NCBI GenBank assembly: GCA_905250125.1 | Contig: CAJNOL010000985.1 | Location: 25,000-88,999, forward strand | Source: Rotaria sordida | Taxonomy: Eukaryota > Rotifera > Eurotatoria > Philodinida > Philodinidae | DNA: 64,000 nt | Direction: 5' to 3' | Shown here: one piece after another, positions 22,971-35,776 of the stretch | Numbering within the stretch: position 1 is the stretch's first letter | How the letters are laid out: each line of letters begins with the position of its first letter | The notes under the pieces: model-generated | What the model was told of the DNA's origin: nothing | What the model saw: the letters and a program-made list of their open reading frames with translations, nothing else | Databases searched by the model: none | Translations under genes and position numbers: made by a program

Positions 22971-23520
22971 TTTCTTCGGTGGTGGTGGTGATATGACACG
23001 AGTATATCAAAACTTTCAAGCAATTCGTGGTGGTGGTGGTGGTCCTTTAGTAAATTTTCCTGGTGTGTCATTGCGTGTTCCAGACAGTACAAGTACTGCT
23101 TTAGCTGATTTTAATGCAACACGTCAACGTGAAAAACATGAACTTGAACAATTAAATGATAAACTTGCACAATATGTTGAAAAAGTAAAATTTTTAGAAA
23201 TACAAAATAAAAAATTACAAATGGAATTAGATATATTACGAAGTCGTGCAGGGCAGTAAGTATATGTAAAAACAATAATTTGATTTTATTTTCTTCTTTT
23301 TCAAGAGATTCATCACGTATTAAAGAAATGTATGATATTGAAAAGAATGAAGCAAATAAATTAATTGATTCTACAAAATATGATAATGCTGCTGCTGCAC
23401 AACAAACTGAAAAAGAAGTTGAACAACTACGAGTACAATATAATGAAGTAAGTAACTAATTTAAGAAAAACTGATCGTAAAGATATGGATGCTATTCAAC
23501 GACAAATAGCTGAAAATTAA
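22971..23520 (+). pseudogene. Intermediate filament gene, truncated after coil 1B start
   Basis: Exon 22971-23255 begins at an AG acceptor, so a 5' exon is missing or unlocated; the first Met is at 22993. It encodes a Gly-rich head and then the hallmark coil 1A, with LNDKLAQYVEKVKFLEIQNK. Exon 23306-23448 joins in frame and continues coil 1B (SSRIKEMYDIEKNEANKL, EKEVEQLRVQYNE). The sequence after the apparent donor, about 23449-23520, still reads as rod (KTDRKDMDAIQRQIAEN) but only after skipping about 18 bp and then stops. Rod 2 and a lamin-like tail are absent from the following 2 kb. Intermediate filaments need the full rod of about 310-350 residues to polymerise, so this copy is probably a non-functional fragment; a distant continuation cannot be excluded. 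Confidence 0.65.
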
Positions 23521-23524
23521 CCCG

Positions 23525-25420
23525 TAAGGTTTTAATTTATAATAATCCTTGAAAAATTTAATAGTAATCATAGTTTTCGTTAAGGATAATAGCTAAAGTC
23601 AAATATACTTTGTGTTAATATTTGCATCTGCTATTTAGATATTCGATGTGATAATCAATTATACAATGTTAGAATTTCTTTTTCTTTTATTAATTTTCAT
23701 CATATTTAAGTGAAAATTAATTGAGATCATGTATAATCTTTACAATCACTTTGCATACGTAAAAAATTTTTGTTCATAGGCAGATGTTGTTGAAATGCAT
23801 TTTTTTTTCTCTTACTGGTTAAAATTATATACTGAACAAATACACATACAGAGAAAAGAAAATATCTATAGAGTCAAGAATGGTTTACTTCAATAGTTAC
23901 TGTTATGTCAGGTAATTATCTTATAAGAACAATCAGCTGTTATTCATTTGTTTATTTAAACACAAAACAAAAAGAAATTGTCAGATTTCGATATATAGTT
24001 ATTCTGAAATGGTGTAATCGATGGTGCGAAAGTCTTATGAGGAAACATATCTAAGTATTGGGTACCATTCGACTTCAGGGTGTGGATGTGAGTGATTTGA
24101 TGTAGGCATGTTTCGTTTGTTTGTCCATACTCATATCCACCCACACCTTATGAGTTCGATACATAGTAGTAGCTACATCTTGTCCGGATATCTTTTTTAG
24201 TAATATGAAAAAGGAATTAATCAAATACCATATATAAAATAATTGTCCATTTCTTTATTTAGTAAATCTTCGTATTTGAAGGCTGTATTCGATTTTATGA
24301 TAATGAAATGATAAAATTCATTTTAATTTGTACTGCAACATATAGATTATTTTTTTATTTTGTCTATTAAATGTTTAGTCATGATTAAATACTATCTACA
24401 GATTGATTAATGCTTATCTTTAATAACAAATAGTAAAGATGTATTTATTTCATAATATTTTTATAGTATGATTCTTTGGATTCATTCGACAAATACTAAG
24501 TACTTCATTTTCTTTTTTTTGTGACAAACATCGTAACATGGCATAAGTTCTATTAAAAAGAGAACAGACAATATCGATGGTACTTACACAAAAATATTCT
24601 TTCAAAGTTCAATAAACAAGTTCAGTTTATACGGTAAAAAATTTTTTGAAATTGAATTCTACAATAAATAATGTTCATATCAAGTTTATTTTTTATTCAA
24701 GATTTGATGATTCATCATTAATAACCCGATAGTTGAGTAAATTACACTTAAAAATATTATCATTTCCTATTAATATTATACTAATTTATGTAGTACATGC
24801 ATCTGTATCAGCTTGATTAAATGTAAAATCAAGTGAACCAGAATATTCTTGACGATTATACAAAGACTAAAGCCTTATATATATAGCTAGCAACAGTTAC
24901 ATGGTAATATATATTTTCGGCTATGATTAGACATGTATGACCCTATATGAGCACCGAATTGAAAATCTGTACTAAATTCAGGCGTATAATTATCATTGGT
25001 TATATTATAATATATGGACTACAATTATTTCCATAACATACAATGGAAAATACTAATAAAATAATAGACCATTGTTATATGATAATTAAGTTGTTTTTTG
25101 ATATTTCAAAAAAAAATTCTGAACATTCATTGTGTATAGTAAATATATAATCAGCTAAATTATTTATGACAAAAAAAAAGACATTCGAAAGAATTCATAA
25201 ATTAATACAATATCTATTCTTTAATTCAATCAATATTATAGATTCAGTTAACATTTTATTAAAAAATTAAAGATATTTATTCTATTAATAAGATTCTTCA
25301 ATTAATATTTTTATTGTACGTAAAATTTAAAAATAATTGTACATTATTGCTTTTACGTTTTTAGAATATGAAAAGAAGGATATTATACAAGCATATTTTA
25401 TATTAGACTATTAGAAATAC
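23525..25420. other. AT-rich non-coding stretch after the filament gene
   Basis: No rod-2 or other coding sequence is recognised. The only structured feature seen is the GT foldback at 24077-24148. Base composition is extremely AT-rich from 24200 to 25400. Confidence 0.5.
24077..24148. repeat. GT-rich foldback (telomere-like arms)
   Basis: The left arm AGGGTGTGGATGTGAGTG and the right arm CATATCCACCCACACCTT match as inverted complements with a spacer of about 36 bp. One of the clearest members. Confidence 0.6.
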
Positions 25421-25423
25421 AAA

Positions 25424-25755
25424 TAGGGGTACAACAAATCCAAACCTTTGGGATTTTGTCTAGAAAGATTTGGGTTTTGGTTTAGTCTCAAATTACCCAA
25501 ATTCGATGAAGCACTGTAAGAAAAAGTACCAAAAGAATGAAAAGAATCGAAAGTCTTCAAAATTGATAAAAAGCGGCTTAGATTTGGTATAAATTTGGAT
25601 TTGAGTGTTTAAGATTCGGGTTTGGATTTGATTTCATTCTACCATAAATCAAAAGTTCAAGTCATGTTAGATTGAAACCAAATCACAAATCCAAATCTAA
25701 ATCTTATAGATTTGGTTCCAAATCCCAAATGCGTTAGAGATTTGTTACACCCCTA
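25424..25755. mobile_element. MITE-like element with AACAAATC inverted ends
   Basis: The left end reads TAGGGGTACAACAAATCC and the reverse complement of the right end reads TAGGGGTGTAACAAATC. The interior repeats AAATCCAAA/TTTGGATTTGG motifs on both strands. Length is about 332 bp and there is no coding. Ends and core motif resemble 5074-5214, so both belong to one family with TA-bounded termini. Position is intergenic, about 120 bp past the stop of the VIT/VWA gene. Confidence 0.65.
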
Positions 25756-25873
25756 GTTTTTATAAAACGATATACTGAATTAGATCAGTAAGTAATATCC
25801 ACAAAGAATACTATAAGATATGACAAAGAAACAAATTCTTGATTGTTGACAAGTGATACAGTAATAAACTCTA

Positions 25874-28076
25874 TTATACTGTGAAAAAGAAGGCAAGGAA
25901 AAGTAAGAAAGAAGCAAGAATAGTCATATGTGAAATCATTTGATGTTGGCCACTGTTAAAGGAGCCCATGCCATTGAGGCTTAAAAACGAGCAACTTCCT
26001 GATGATGGATCACATTTATTGGTTATCATTGACGATAATATCAAATGCTGATCATCGGCTGATACTTGAATTGGTACTTCGCGAAGAACCATATCAATAT
26101 TACTTTGATTCATTCGTTTCTCTATGCCCACAAATGCTGTATATGGAGTCAAAATACTGTAATTTAAGGACAGTTCAATAATGCGTTTTTTTGTTGTTTC
26201 TTCCATTTCTGTCGTGTTCTCTTTTAAATCTGTTTCGTCTTGAAAACGTGATTGTAATGAGCCCGTTGGTGCCTTCTTAGCATGTTGTAGTTCGAGAATG
26301 AGAGCTTTAGCAGCAAGACGTGCAATTGATCCTTTGTTATCTATACTGGATATTCGTTCAATTCTTGCCTCACCTAATCGATGATGATCTTCTTTCGTAT
26401 AGAGTTCTACAGAAAGATTAACATCTGATGGTAAAGTACTGATATTATCCATGAGACCATAAATAATCAAACGATCATTAGCATAAACAGGAGGCAATTG
26501 TGTAGGTGCCGTGTGTACATCAATTTCACTAAAATTCCATTTTACTTGAACATTAGTAATGCTTGGTTGTAGAGCTCTATGAAGTTGTTCCTTGACGTAT
26601 ACATCAACTCTACTGTTTGGTGGAATGAAGACAAATCGACCATTCGTCGCTCGAGCAAGACCTTTAACAAGCGCTCGACTAGGTGACATACCTAAGCCAA
26701 ATGAGAAAATACGAGTAGATGAAGCCATCGATCGACATAAATCAAGTACTGCAGAGACATCAGAAATTTCTCCATCAGTAAGAAGAAAGATTTGACGAGA
26801 ACGACCTTTTACTGGAGGATGTCTTTTTAACCATTGTAATGGTGCTAACTATATAAAAAAAAAGCAACAGTGAGATTGTATGAAATCAAATGAGGAAACT
26901 TACTAATTCAGTTCCGCCTAAATTAGCCTGCATGTGACTAACCATCTGTTGGGCTTGTCGAATATTTGCTTTATTATAGACAACAGTAATCTCAGAGAAT
27001 AAAGCTGTAAAATCAGAGCCAAATCGAATGATGTTAAATTGAGAATTATCAGGAAGACTTTTCAAAAATAGCATAACAGCCTCTCGAGTTAAACCAATCT
27101 TGTTGTCTGATGTCATTGATCCACTACAGTCAACGATAAAGATAAATTCATTTGTCTCTTCATTATTTCGCGCTTGTCGACAATCTTCTTCACTAGGAAT
27201 AAATGTAGCCATGACAGCATTTGATTCGATAGTCAAAATAGTATTAACTTGTTTTTCAGCCAATTCAATATTAATAAGAATATCTCGATCTAATTGAGTA
27301 TTTTCTTGATCAAATGTTACTACATAAGCGTCTTGTTGATCAAAATCAATTTTAATTGGATGAGATGATGAACTGACTTTACGAATTAACTCTCCAGTCT
27401 CTCCAACTATCTTCTTGATCAAACAATAAAATTTAATAGTATACGGACTTTTCTGAACATATTTAGAATTAGTACTTGCAGGTAATGAAATTCCACCTTG
27501 TTTAGAATCATATCGAGGTGCAATAGTAGTAGGAATAACAAAACGAATAATAAATCCATCTATCAGATCTAATTCAGTGACATATGAAATAGTGATTGTA
27601 CATTCAGTTGATGGTGGTAATGCACCAACATTAATGATGAAATTATCTTGAGACTTTTCATCTTGTTCCAATAGATAAGCGCCATGATTTTCTCGTAGAG
27701 CTTGAACATATTCCTTCTGTGCTACTTTTTTCTCTTTGAGTTGAGCAATAATTTCTCGATCATTAATACGTGCAACGAATGAGTAGATTGCTGCTTGTTC
27801 TTCAATAGGAAAACAATAAATAGCTTCAATCGGTTTATTTTCATCATTACGAAACACTTGAATAATTGTCACATCGGCAGCAAATGAATGAATTGTTGTT
27901 TCGATATAAACTTTCTGCAAAGGAACATAGAGCGATTGAAATTGATCACTATTAACATCATCTATATTTCGTTTGATTTCAAGTCTTTGACCATGTATTT
28001 GTACAAAAAAGAAAAGATATATGTGTAAGATAAATAGTAAGTATTGCCAATTTTTACCTATAAGAAGCAAATTCAT
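25874..28076 (-). CDS. VIT and VWA domain protein (ITIH/VWA5-like)
   Basis: Two exons, 28076-26904 and 26848-25874, separated by a 55-bp GT-AG intron, give 715 residues. Residues 1-29 form a long signal peptide or anchor. Residues about 40-165 are a VIT domain (VYIETTIHSFAADVTIIQVF, IEAIYCFPIEEQAAIYSF, KKVAQKEYVQAL). A VWA domain follows with an intact MIDAS: DCSGSM, the Thr in LGGTEL at the exon junction, and LTDGEISD. A C-terminal region of about 250 residues ends in a hydrophobic tail (MTILASFLLFLAFFFTV) that suggests a GPI or membrane anchor. In animals the VIT+VWA combination is found in inter-alpha-trypsin inhibitor heavy chains and VWA5 proteins; the ITIH C-terminal domain is not obvious. 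Predicted extracellular, metal-dependent protein binding. The gene appears intact. Confidence 0.85.
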
Positions 28077-28079
28077 ATT

Positions 28080-30860
28080 TTATTACAACTCATAAAATTA
28101 ATTTCCAAATGCAAACTAGAAGAATATTGCTAACTTACAATGTTTAGTGATTTGAATCATTTAATTATCAATTTCTATATGAATCTAATAATATTTTATC
28201 TAAAAAATAAACATAAGCAATGTATGTTTTATAAATAGTATCTGTTTTGATATATTCGTTTGTATCAATTGGTAACTAAAACATATTGAATTTCAGTCTA
28301 TCAAAATTTATTATGCAGTTGAATGAATATAATTTATATCGGAACAATGATTTTTATATGCATCTTTTTTCAATAAATTATTCATCGAAGAAAAAAGAAA
28401 GGAAAGTAAAGAACATTTTGTACACATACAAATCAATTTTTTCCCATCTTATTTATGAAACTCACAATGAGTCTTTATCTAAGTCCTCAATTTTCATGTA
28501 TTACATAAGCCAAATGATAAAGGATTACGGGGTATTATCTGCTCGATATTAATAAAATTCGCTTACTGTATTGGATTGTCGTAATTTCAGAATAGATTTT
28601 ATTCTATATCATAGAAAACGTAATGATAGATTTTTCACAAAAATATGATATTAACGAAGATGAAGAAGAAATGAAGAGAGAAAAACAACAGCAATAGAAA
28701 ATATGAGAAGAGACATCACCATAAGAAGATCACAGAGGCCCGATTAAATCAAGCATTTGTAGTTGCCATCAATGGATGACATCTGTTGATGCTAATATTG
28801 TTAAGATGTACCAACGCATGTCGAAGAGAAGAGAAGAACAGGACAACATATGATCACATGTTTTCCTTCAATGGAAAAGGTACTTATTTACTTTAGACAC
28901 AACCTTCACTCTCACTCAGTGCTGTCTCGTATATTAATCTTATCAACTAGAAAGAGCGCTGTGTTCAAAGTAAAATAGGATCCATTGGATGATATTGAGA
29001 AATGTGATAACAAAAAAAAGAAATTTTCAAAGCTTCTATAAAATAGCTTAATATTGTATTCATCCACTTGAAAATGTCAGCAAAGATAATAAAAGAATAA
29101 TGAACAGAAATATTTTCTTAGTACTTACATTCAAAGAATTAAAAAAACAAAACAAGATTTATTTTCATGGTTAGCTTCAATTGATCTCATCGAACGATAT
29201 CAAAATTACTTACAAAATTCTGAACTCATCTTTATCATCAGAGAACTTCTATAACTGCACATTACCATAGTTTGAAATTTTTTGTCAATATACATTCAAT
29301 TCAAATTCCATATTCAACAAAATTGTAAAAGAGACGTTTGATACAAAATCAAAGAAATCGATTGTGAACAAACATGTATTGCATGATATTATTAATTTGA
29401 CTTGTTATACACATTTGAATGTAATCAAGAACTAGCACCTATCTGTCTCGGTTGGTGTGAAGTAATATGATAGACAAATCAATTCTATAGAATCTTGAGT
29501 CAATGAAATATGTATTTCTCAACAACTTCCAAACGATAGTTCCTACAATTTAGATTTTTTGGGTAGTACAGATGAAGATTACACTACGAGAAAAACGATA
29601 ACCAAAATTCTGAATTTTACACTTGCTACTCAGATTCTGCATTTCGATGTGAGAATGCAAGTCATCCTGATCGTACACTAAATTTTGTATGTGGTGATGG
29701 TCAACAAAGTACTTTCGAACTGAACGAGTGAATAGAGAATTTTATTGACAATCTACCTTGCTGGGTGTAGGTTTTGGAGTCTAATGAGGGTCTCTATTCG
29801 ATAATATTCAGTACACTAATATTTTAATCAGTTTGTTTATTTAATAAAATAAAATAATCGAATATTGTTTATCATCAATATTAGTTCTAAATATTTGAAT
29901 AATTATTTCATAAATTAATTGAAATAAATCAATAAGAATATTTCTGATTGCGACTAAGAGTAAATTTTAAACTAAACAAAAGATTTTATTTAGATAGAAG
30001 AATAAAATTTATTAGATTCTTTTTTTTTTCTTCTTCAATATATATCAATTTGGATAATAAAAGGTTTGGGTGTGGGTGATTAAGGAGAATGTTCACACTC
30101 CACATTCACCCTTTTATTAGATGTCGCATCTTGTGATATACGGTTTTCTTTGATCAAACTTACGGAGCGATGAAAATATGAAACGCAAACATGGCTATTC
30201 ATTATGCTCCGCCAGTCGGCTAAAACCTTGATCGTTTATTTAGATCTTACACACAGAGGATGTCAGACATTGGTAAAGAAAAAAGAGTCGGCCAGTACCA
30301 GATCCATAAAAACGTGGATCTGAAGTTTCCTTATGTTGACTATTATTTGAATTAAAATACACATGATTCAATATTTGTTAATCTTTTCTAACATTGTGAA
30401 ATAAATGATACTAATAAAAGAATTTCAAAATGATCAATATATTAAAATAAAATCAATTCACTAGAATAGATAAACATCTAATATTGTTAATATTTATACT
30501 AAAAAGATTTGACAGTCCTTTTTTTTTTATTTTCATTATGAAAAATTAATTCCTATCGATTTTGATTAATCTTCATCTATTAATAATTTATTTATTTTAC
30601 ATATTTTTCTAACTATTACAGAATACTATCAATTAAAACACACTACAAAGAAAACAAATACTGGAAGTTTTATAATAAAGAAGAAGAAAAAAATATATAC
30701 ATAATCATTCTCTATCGTTATTCATAAAAGAAAAATGAGATATATATATATATAAAATGAACTCTTTTTATCACAAAATCAGGATTATGAATCATATTAT
30801 TGATACATATATATCATTGTCAGAAAAAGATGAACAATAACAATTATTCTTTTTTTTTTT
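28080..30860. other. Non-coding stretch with possible coding relics
   Basis: No intact gene. Plus-strand relics look protein-like: about 29130-29240 (KQDLFSWLASIDLIERYQNY) and about 29615-29730 (FYTCYSDSAFRCENASHPD, LNFVCGDGQQSTFEL), with stops between them. They may be remnants of one Cys-containing gene. A GT foldback lies at 30064-30113. The remainder is AT-rich. Confidence 0.35.
30064..30113. repeat. GT-rich foldback (telomere-like arms)
   Basis: GGTTTGGGTGTGGGTG faces CACACTCCACATTCACCC across about 18 bp. Confidence 0.55.
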
Positions 30861-30914
30861 TTATAAAAGAAAATAATCGAAATCAAACCGATGAGATCAA
30901 AGAAATATTTTCAA

Positions 30915-33900
30915 TTACATTTCTATTATAGTTTGAGTTATTTGTGAACATAATCGTTGTAAATCTTGTGATTTCATAGTCATTGTTTGATTAAAATCAT
31001 TTGATTTTGATTCAAATAAATCACAAAGACGCATTAATTGTTGAGAATTTCGATGTGATGGTGAACGACAAACTACTCTATTCATATAAGAATCTTGTGG
31101 TGTACGTCGATGTAATTCATTACGAAGATTTTGATTATCAGTTTCACTTTCCTATGATAAGAAAATTTAAATAGTATGAAGAAAAAAAAAACAAAAATTT
31201 CTTCTTTCTTTAACATACAGCTAAACGATCTTGTAATAAACCAATTTGAGATATATAACGTTGAATTTGATTTTCAAGTTGAAGAATTTTCTAAATATTA
31301 AAGAAATAATTTGAAAGAAAAATTGAATAAAAACAAATACTTGTTCTTGATCTTTATAACGTCGATCAGTATTATCAAGAAGATATTTTAAATCTTGTGT
31401 TTCACTCGCTTGTCCACCGATTGGTGAATGACGACTAGGAATCTAAAAATATCAAAAACAAAAAAATGTTCAATTTTTCTAAATAAAATTCAAATACCAA
31501 ATATTCAATTATAAAATACAATGCACAACTCAACTGAATTTGATGAACAAAATGAAATAAGTTCGTTTACATTTCTTTTTTTCTTTTCATTCTAGTGTTT
31601 TTATATTTTTTGTAACATATTGTGAGACAAATAGAATGAAACAGTTCGGTTGAATGCTATGCGATTTTCGAGCATGTTAGTAATTTAAGGATCACTTTGA
31701 TGACTCTCTTGTAAATGTTGTGTAATTCATAAAATAAAGGCCTCAGTTTATTGCCACAGAAATCCTCTTTAAGTCTTGAACACTTCTTCGTAAGGTTTCA
31801 TATATTCTTTCATAAACTCTCGATGCGATTGATGATCCTCACCAATCATACCGGATACACTGGAAAAAATGATACACTACGAACTTTACTATACCTTATA
31901 AAATCGACGAAACCTTTTAAAGGTTTCATGTAAAATCATTACAGATTTTTCTAACCAAAAAGATTACGTAATATATCTTCTAAAGGTGTCGCAGTCAAGA
32001 GATTTCGCACTACATTGATCAGTCAGAAATTCGACCGATCTGACTTCACTCTTTCGTTTATCTATTTACATTCACGATCGATTTCGAATATTACATTACT
32101 GCTTTTAAACTTCATACTTTTCTATATGAAGTTTATTGCTAAGTCAATGAAGATCGTCCACCCTGCTACGCTGTATCCTTGAGTGCTTTAACATTTTGCG
32201 AAAGAAACATAGGATTCGAGATGGATCATTTTTTAACGTAACCTTAAGTAACTTTTCATAAGGATAAATATTAATAAAAAAAAGCGGATGGAGTCGAGTG
32301 CATTCAAATCACATGATATTTTTAGAATATCTTTAGATTGTAGTGAAGAGAGTATGCTGAAATTTTCAGCTCTTTACCATGAGATTTTCACGAGATATGT
32401 ATCAAACAAGCATCAGAATTCAGTGCCTATCAATGCCTGAAGAGCAAAAATGATGACAACTTCGATACCCCCAAAAAAGGTTTTAAAAAAGCCCAAATTT
32501 GTAGGGAGGTTTTTGGAATTCGCGAATTGTCATTTTTTTTCTTCTCAAAAAAAGATTTAGAATTTCAAAAGAGGACTTTGACAGGTGCCACATTCTGACA
32601 TATTCTCTCGAACAGAATATTTTAATATATATTGAATGAAGGACCAGAAAGAATTTTTCAAGATCAAATGAACTATTTTGAATCTCTTGGCTGATGCATA
32701 TCTTCTGAAAACCTCATGGTATAGAACTGAAAAGTTTAGCATAGCCTCTCATGCCACAGCATAAAAATTTCATACTTGACTCAAAATCGATTTTGAGAGG
32801 CGCGGCTTTAATATTAAGTTTAGATGAATTCTGTTAATACATAAGTTAAAATTAAGAGGATAAGTGATTGGCATGAGGATAATATTATTCTACTCAATTT
32901 TTTCTAGGTTACATGAGATGTATTCTGCGAAAGTAACGATTTTTTAAATAAAACTTAACTAAAGTTTTCGGGATTGAGGAATCTGAATCTCTATACGATT
33001 TTTCGAAATTTCGGATTGCATTTTATCAAGCTTTACAATCTCACATTTTATTACTGTTAGTCAAGTTTTATTTTTGAAAACAAAGACTATTTTCCCAAAG
33101 AAAATCTTTCCTGATGAAGAAAAAAATGATTGAAATAGTATTGCTCAAATGCAAAATATTAATTCACTTAATTTTAAGTAAATTATATGCTAAGAGAAAA
33201 AACTTAGAAGTTAATATAACAGTTAAATGACCCATTCACCGTCAATATTACCGAATAACGTAACATCAATCTTTCGGTTATTACAAATATGAATGATAAA
33301 GTGATCAGTAAATCCTAAACATCATGTTAATGTAAACGGTTCATCTGTTTCAATGGATAGATGCAGATTTGCGGGGGGATAAATTTAGGGGAATGATCGT
33401 ATATACAAGGAGATAATTGTAAATCTAATAGTCAGATGAATTGATATAAGTTTAGTGGAATTACATTGAAATCCGGATTAAATTTGATCACGAAACTCTT
33501 TTTGAAACTAAATGAAAATAGTTTTGTACGAAACCTTATTTTTACCAAATTAAAAAATGATTTTGATTTCGTTGAAAAATTCAGAATCTTTTTTTAAATT
33601 TCGCGTAATACCATTTTTTGTTCAGTGTACTTTTTCAATAAATCTTTCATGAATGACATTTGAAGGTCATAATATATGAAAGGGTTTACGAAGATTTCGT
33701 AAACGGTGGAAAAGAGTTTTTTATACGTTGTACTTTCATAAGCCTTTTAAAAATTTATTATTCTGTAGTGTTTTTTACAGTGTGAAGCTCATCGAATTGG
33801 TCCCAAATTCGAATCAGAGACCGAAAATTTCGGACTCTAATTGTAGGTTATTGTCTTTCGATAGCCAGTGTACAGCGAGTAAAAAAAATCCACATGAAAA

Positions 33901-35776
33901 ACAAAAAGATATTATGGGTTTATTCCTACGATGTATAGTAAGACAAAATCGTATTTTTTGTCTGTTCTTTATTTTTCTACGTATGAATACATATGGTTTC
34001 AATTATTGTCTGAGTATTCAAAAGCTTCTTTTTATTAACTTCTGCATCTAAATATATACATAGACAACAATTGAAGTTATAGATGTTCATACATACAACA
34101 CTATAGGAAGAACAAAAACACGATTTCCTCTTATTGTACATTGAAGTAAAAAAAGCCTTTTTTCTAATGTATTTTTTTTTTTGTTCTCTGAACTTTAGCT
34201 ATATATTGATTATCAGAAAAAAGCAACCTGTCTTAAGTGCAAGAATAATAGAACGGAGAAATTAAACTAATCATAGATAAGAATAACTAGGACTTACGAA
34301 GATTAATTGATTAACTAGAAATTTGCATCAGAATGAATTAAATTTTTTTTTTATAAGTTTTGGTTGAATGATGAGTTATATTCTCTGACAAATTGATATA
34401 TTCAACTTACATAAGACACTTTTCATAGAGAAAAATTTCGACAATTCGATTAATTATATTCTTAAAAACCTTTACAGATAGGTTAACTGAATCTGCAGTT
34501 GCATTAATTTCTAATAGTAATGTTAATTTATTGATCCATCTAAGATAAACTTAACATATCAATGTAACGATGTTCATAGAAGTAGTGTTTTATTTCATGT
34601 AGGAATCACTCGAAAGATCGGATTAGTCCTTTCGAAATTTGTGGTTATTATGTCACATGTCATGTTTCAATGCTTTCAAAAAATAGATGTTCACTCTCCC
34701 AGGCTTTTAAATTATCCTTCCGGAACAAAAAATCTCAGAACGATGATATAATCATTAACAGAAAACCTATTTAAACGTTCCTCTTTTATTTCGTAATTCA
34801 CTTCTGTCAAGGATGTATATTAAACGATACTATTTCTTTCGATAATTCATAATTATAGAAGACATTCAAAAGAGAATCTATCTTTTTTTTTACCATTTGT
34901 CGCAGACGTGAACATTCATCTCGATAAAATTGTAATTGTCGTTTCCATTCTTCAACATTAGCATGACTTTCTTGTAATGCTGTTGTTAATTTTACATTAT
35001 TATTACGTAATATATCTAATTCTTCTTGATATTTTTTAATATTATTTGAACTAGTAAAGAATTTCATATGAAAAAAAAATCAAAATCAAAATAATATTTA
35101 CCTTTGTGCAAGAGCAAATTTAAGTTGAGCATTTTCTTGTTTTAATTGTAATGATTGATCTAATCGATTTGTTTGTATTGCCCAATCTGATTCAGACTAA
35201 TACAAAAAAAAAATTTTTTTTTCATTTTTGTTATTAATTGAAAAGAAAAATTCATACTCGAAATGTTTGTCGAGCATCAACACTACTACTTCGAAATGCA
35301 TTTCTTGTTGCTTCTTTTACTTCAATAAATTTATCCATAAACTAAAAGAAAAATATTTAAAAAGAAAATAAAAGAAATTCTTCTTTTGTTACTCGTGTTA
35401 ATTCAGTTTCATTAGCAAAACCTAAACCATAAACATGATTAGCTCTTGAATCAATCCATTGACAAAATTTTTGTGATGTTTTTGTAAAACTCATACGAGC
35501 AGTAACAATCGTATTAATAAGTAATTTTGAACCATCAACAGATACAATACGATAAACATTTTTTACTGAATCATGAAATATTTGCACATTTACTATACGA
35601 AATAAAAGCAATTCGAATTTAAAAATAATTTTTTTTTTTTGTTTTAATCATTCTAATTTCATACCAGCACCATTTGATAATGGAATCCAAGATTTTCGTG
35701 TATCAGGATCAACTTGAAATATATGTGCTTTACATGTAAATAAAGGAGATTGTTCACTACAATAAATTTCATACAT
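30915..35776 (-). CDS. Homer family postsynaptic scaffold protein
   Basis: Eight minus-strand exons: 35776-35665, 35592-35393, 35341-35258, 35196-35102, 35050-34894, 31442-31341, 31290-31219, 31151-30915. They sum to 1059 bp, exactly 352 residues plus stop, with all phases consistent. Residues 1 to about 115 are an EVH1 domain: HIFQVDPDTRKSWIPLSNGA, FHDSVKNVYRIVSVDGSKLL, MSFTKTSQKFCQWIDSRANH, VYGLGFANETEL. A linker (EVKEATRNAFRSSSVDARQTF) and a long coiled coil follow, from QLKQENAQLKFALAQ to the C-terminal QLMRLCDLF...LQRLCSQI segment. Animal Homers are about 350-370 residues, so this copy is full length. Homer EVH1 domains bind PPxxF motifs in group I mGluR, IP3 receptor and Shank, and the coiled coil tetramerises. 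Intron 5 (31443-34893) is unusually long and holds an inverted repeat. Confidence 0.92.
32347..32757. repeat. Inverted repeat in Homer intron 5
   Basis: 32347-32420 and 32680-32757 are imperfect inverted copies. Both strands read GAGAG.(C)TATGCT, then AA.TTTTCAG.TCT.TACCATGAG.TTTTCA.and GATATG.ATCA. Arms are about 75 bp with a central segment of about 260 bp. No coding is seen. It is probably a decayed foldback transposon. Confidence 0.5.

Noticed and set aside
28286-28552. Open plus-strand frame of 88 codons
   Set aside because: Lys/Tyr/Ile-rich AT-driven translation, no motif, no splice-consistent partner.
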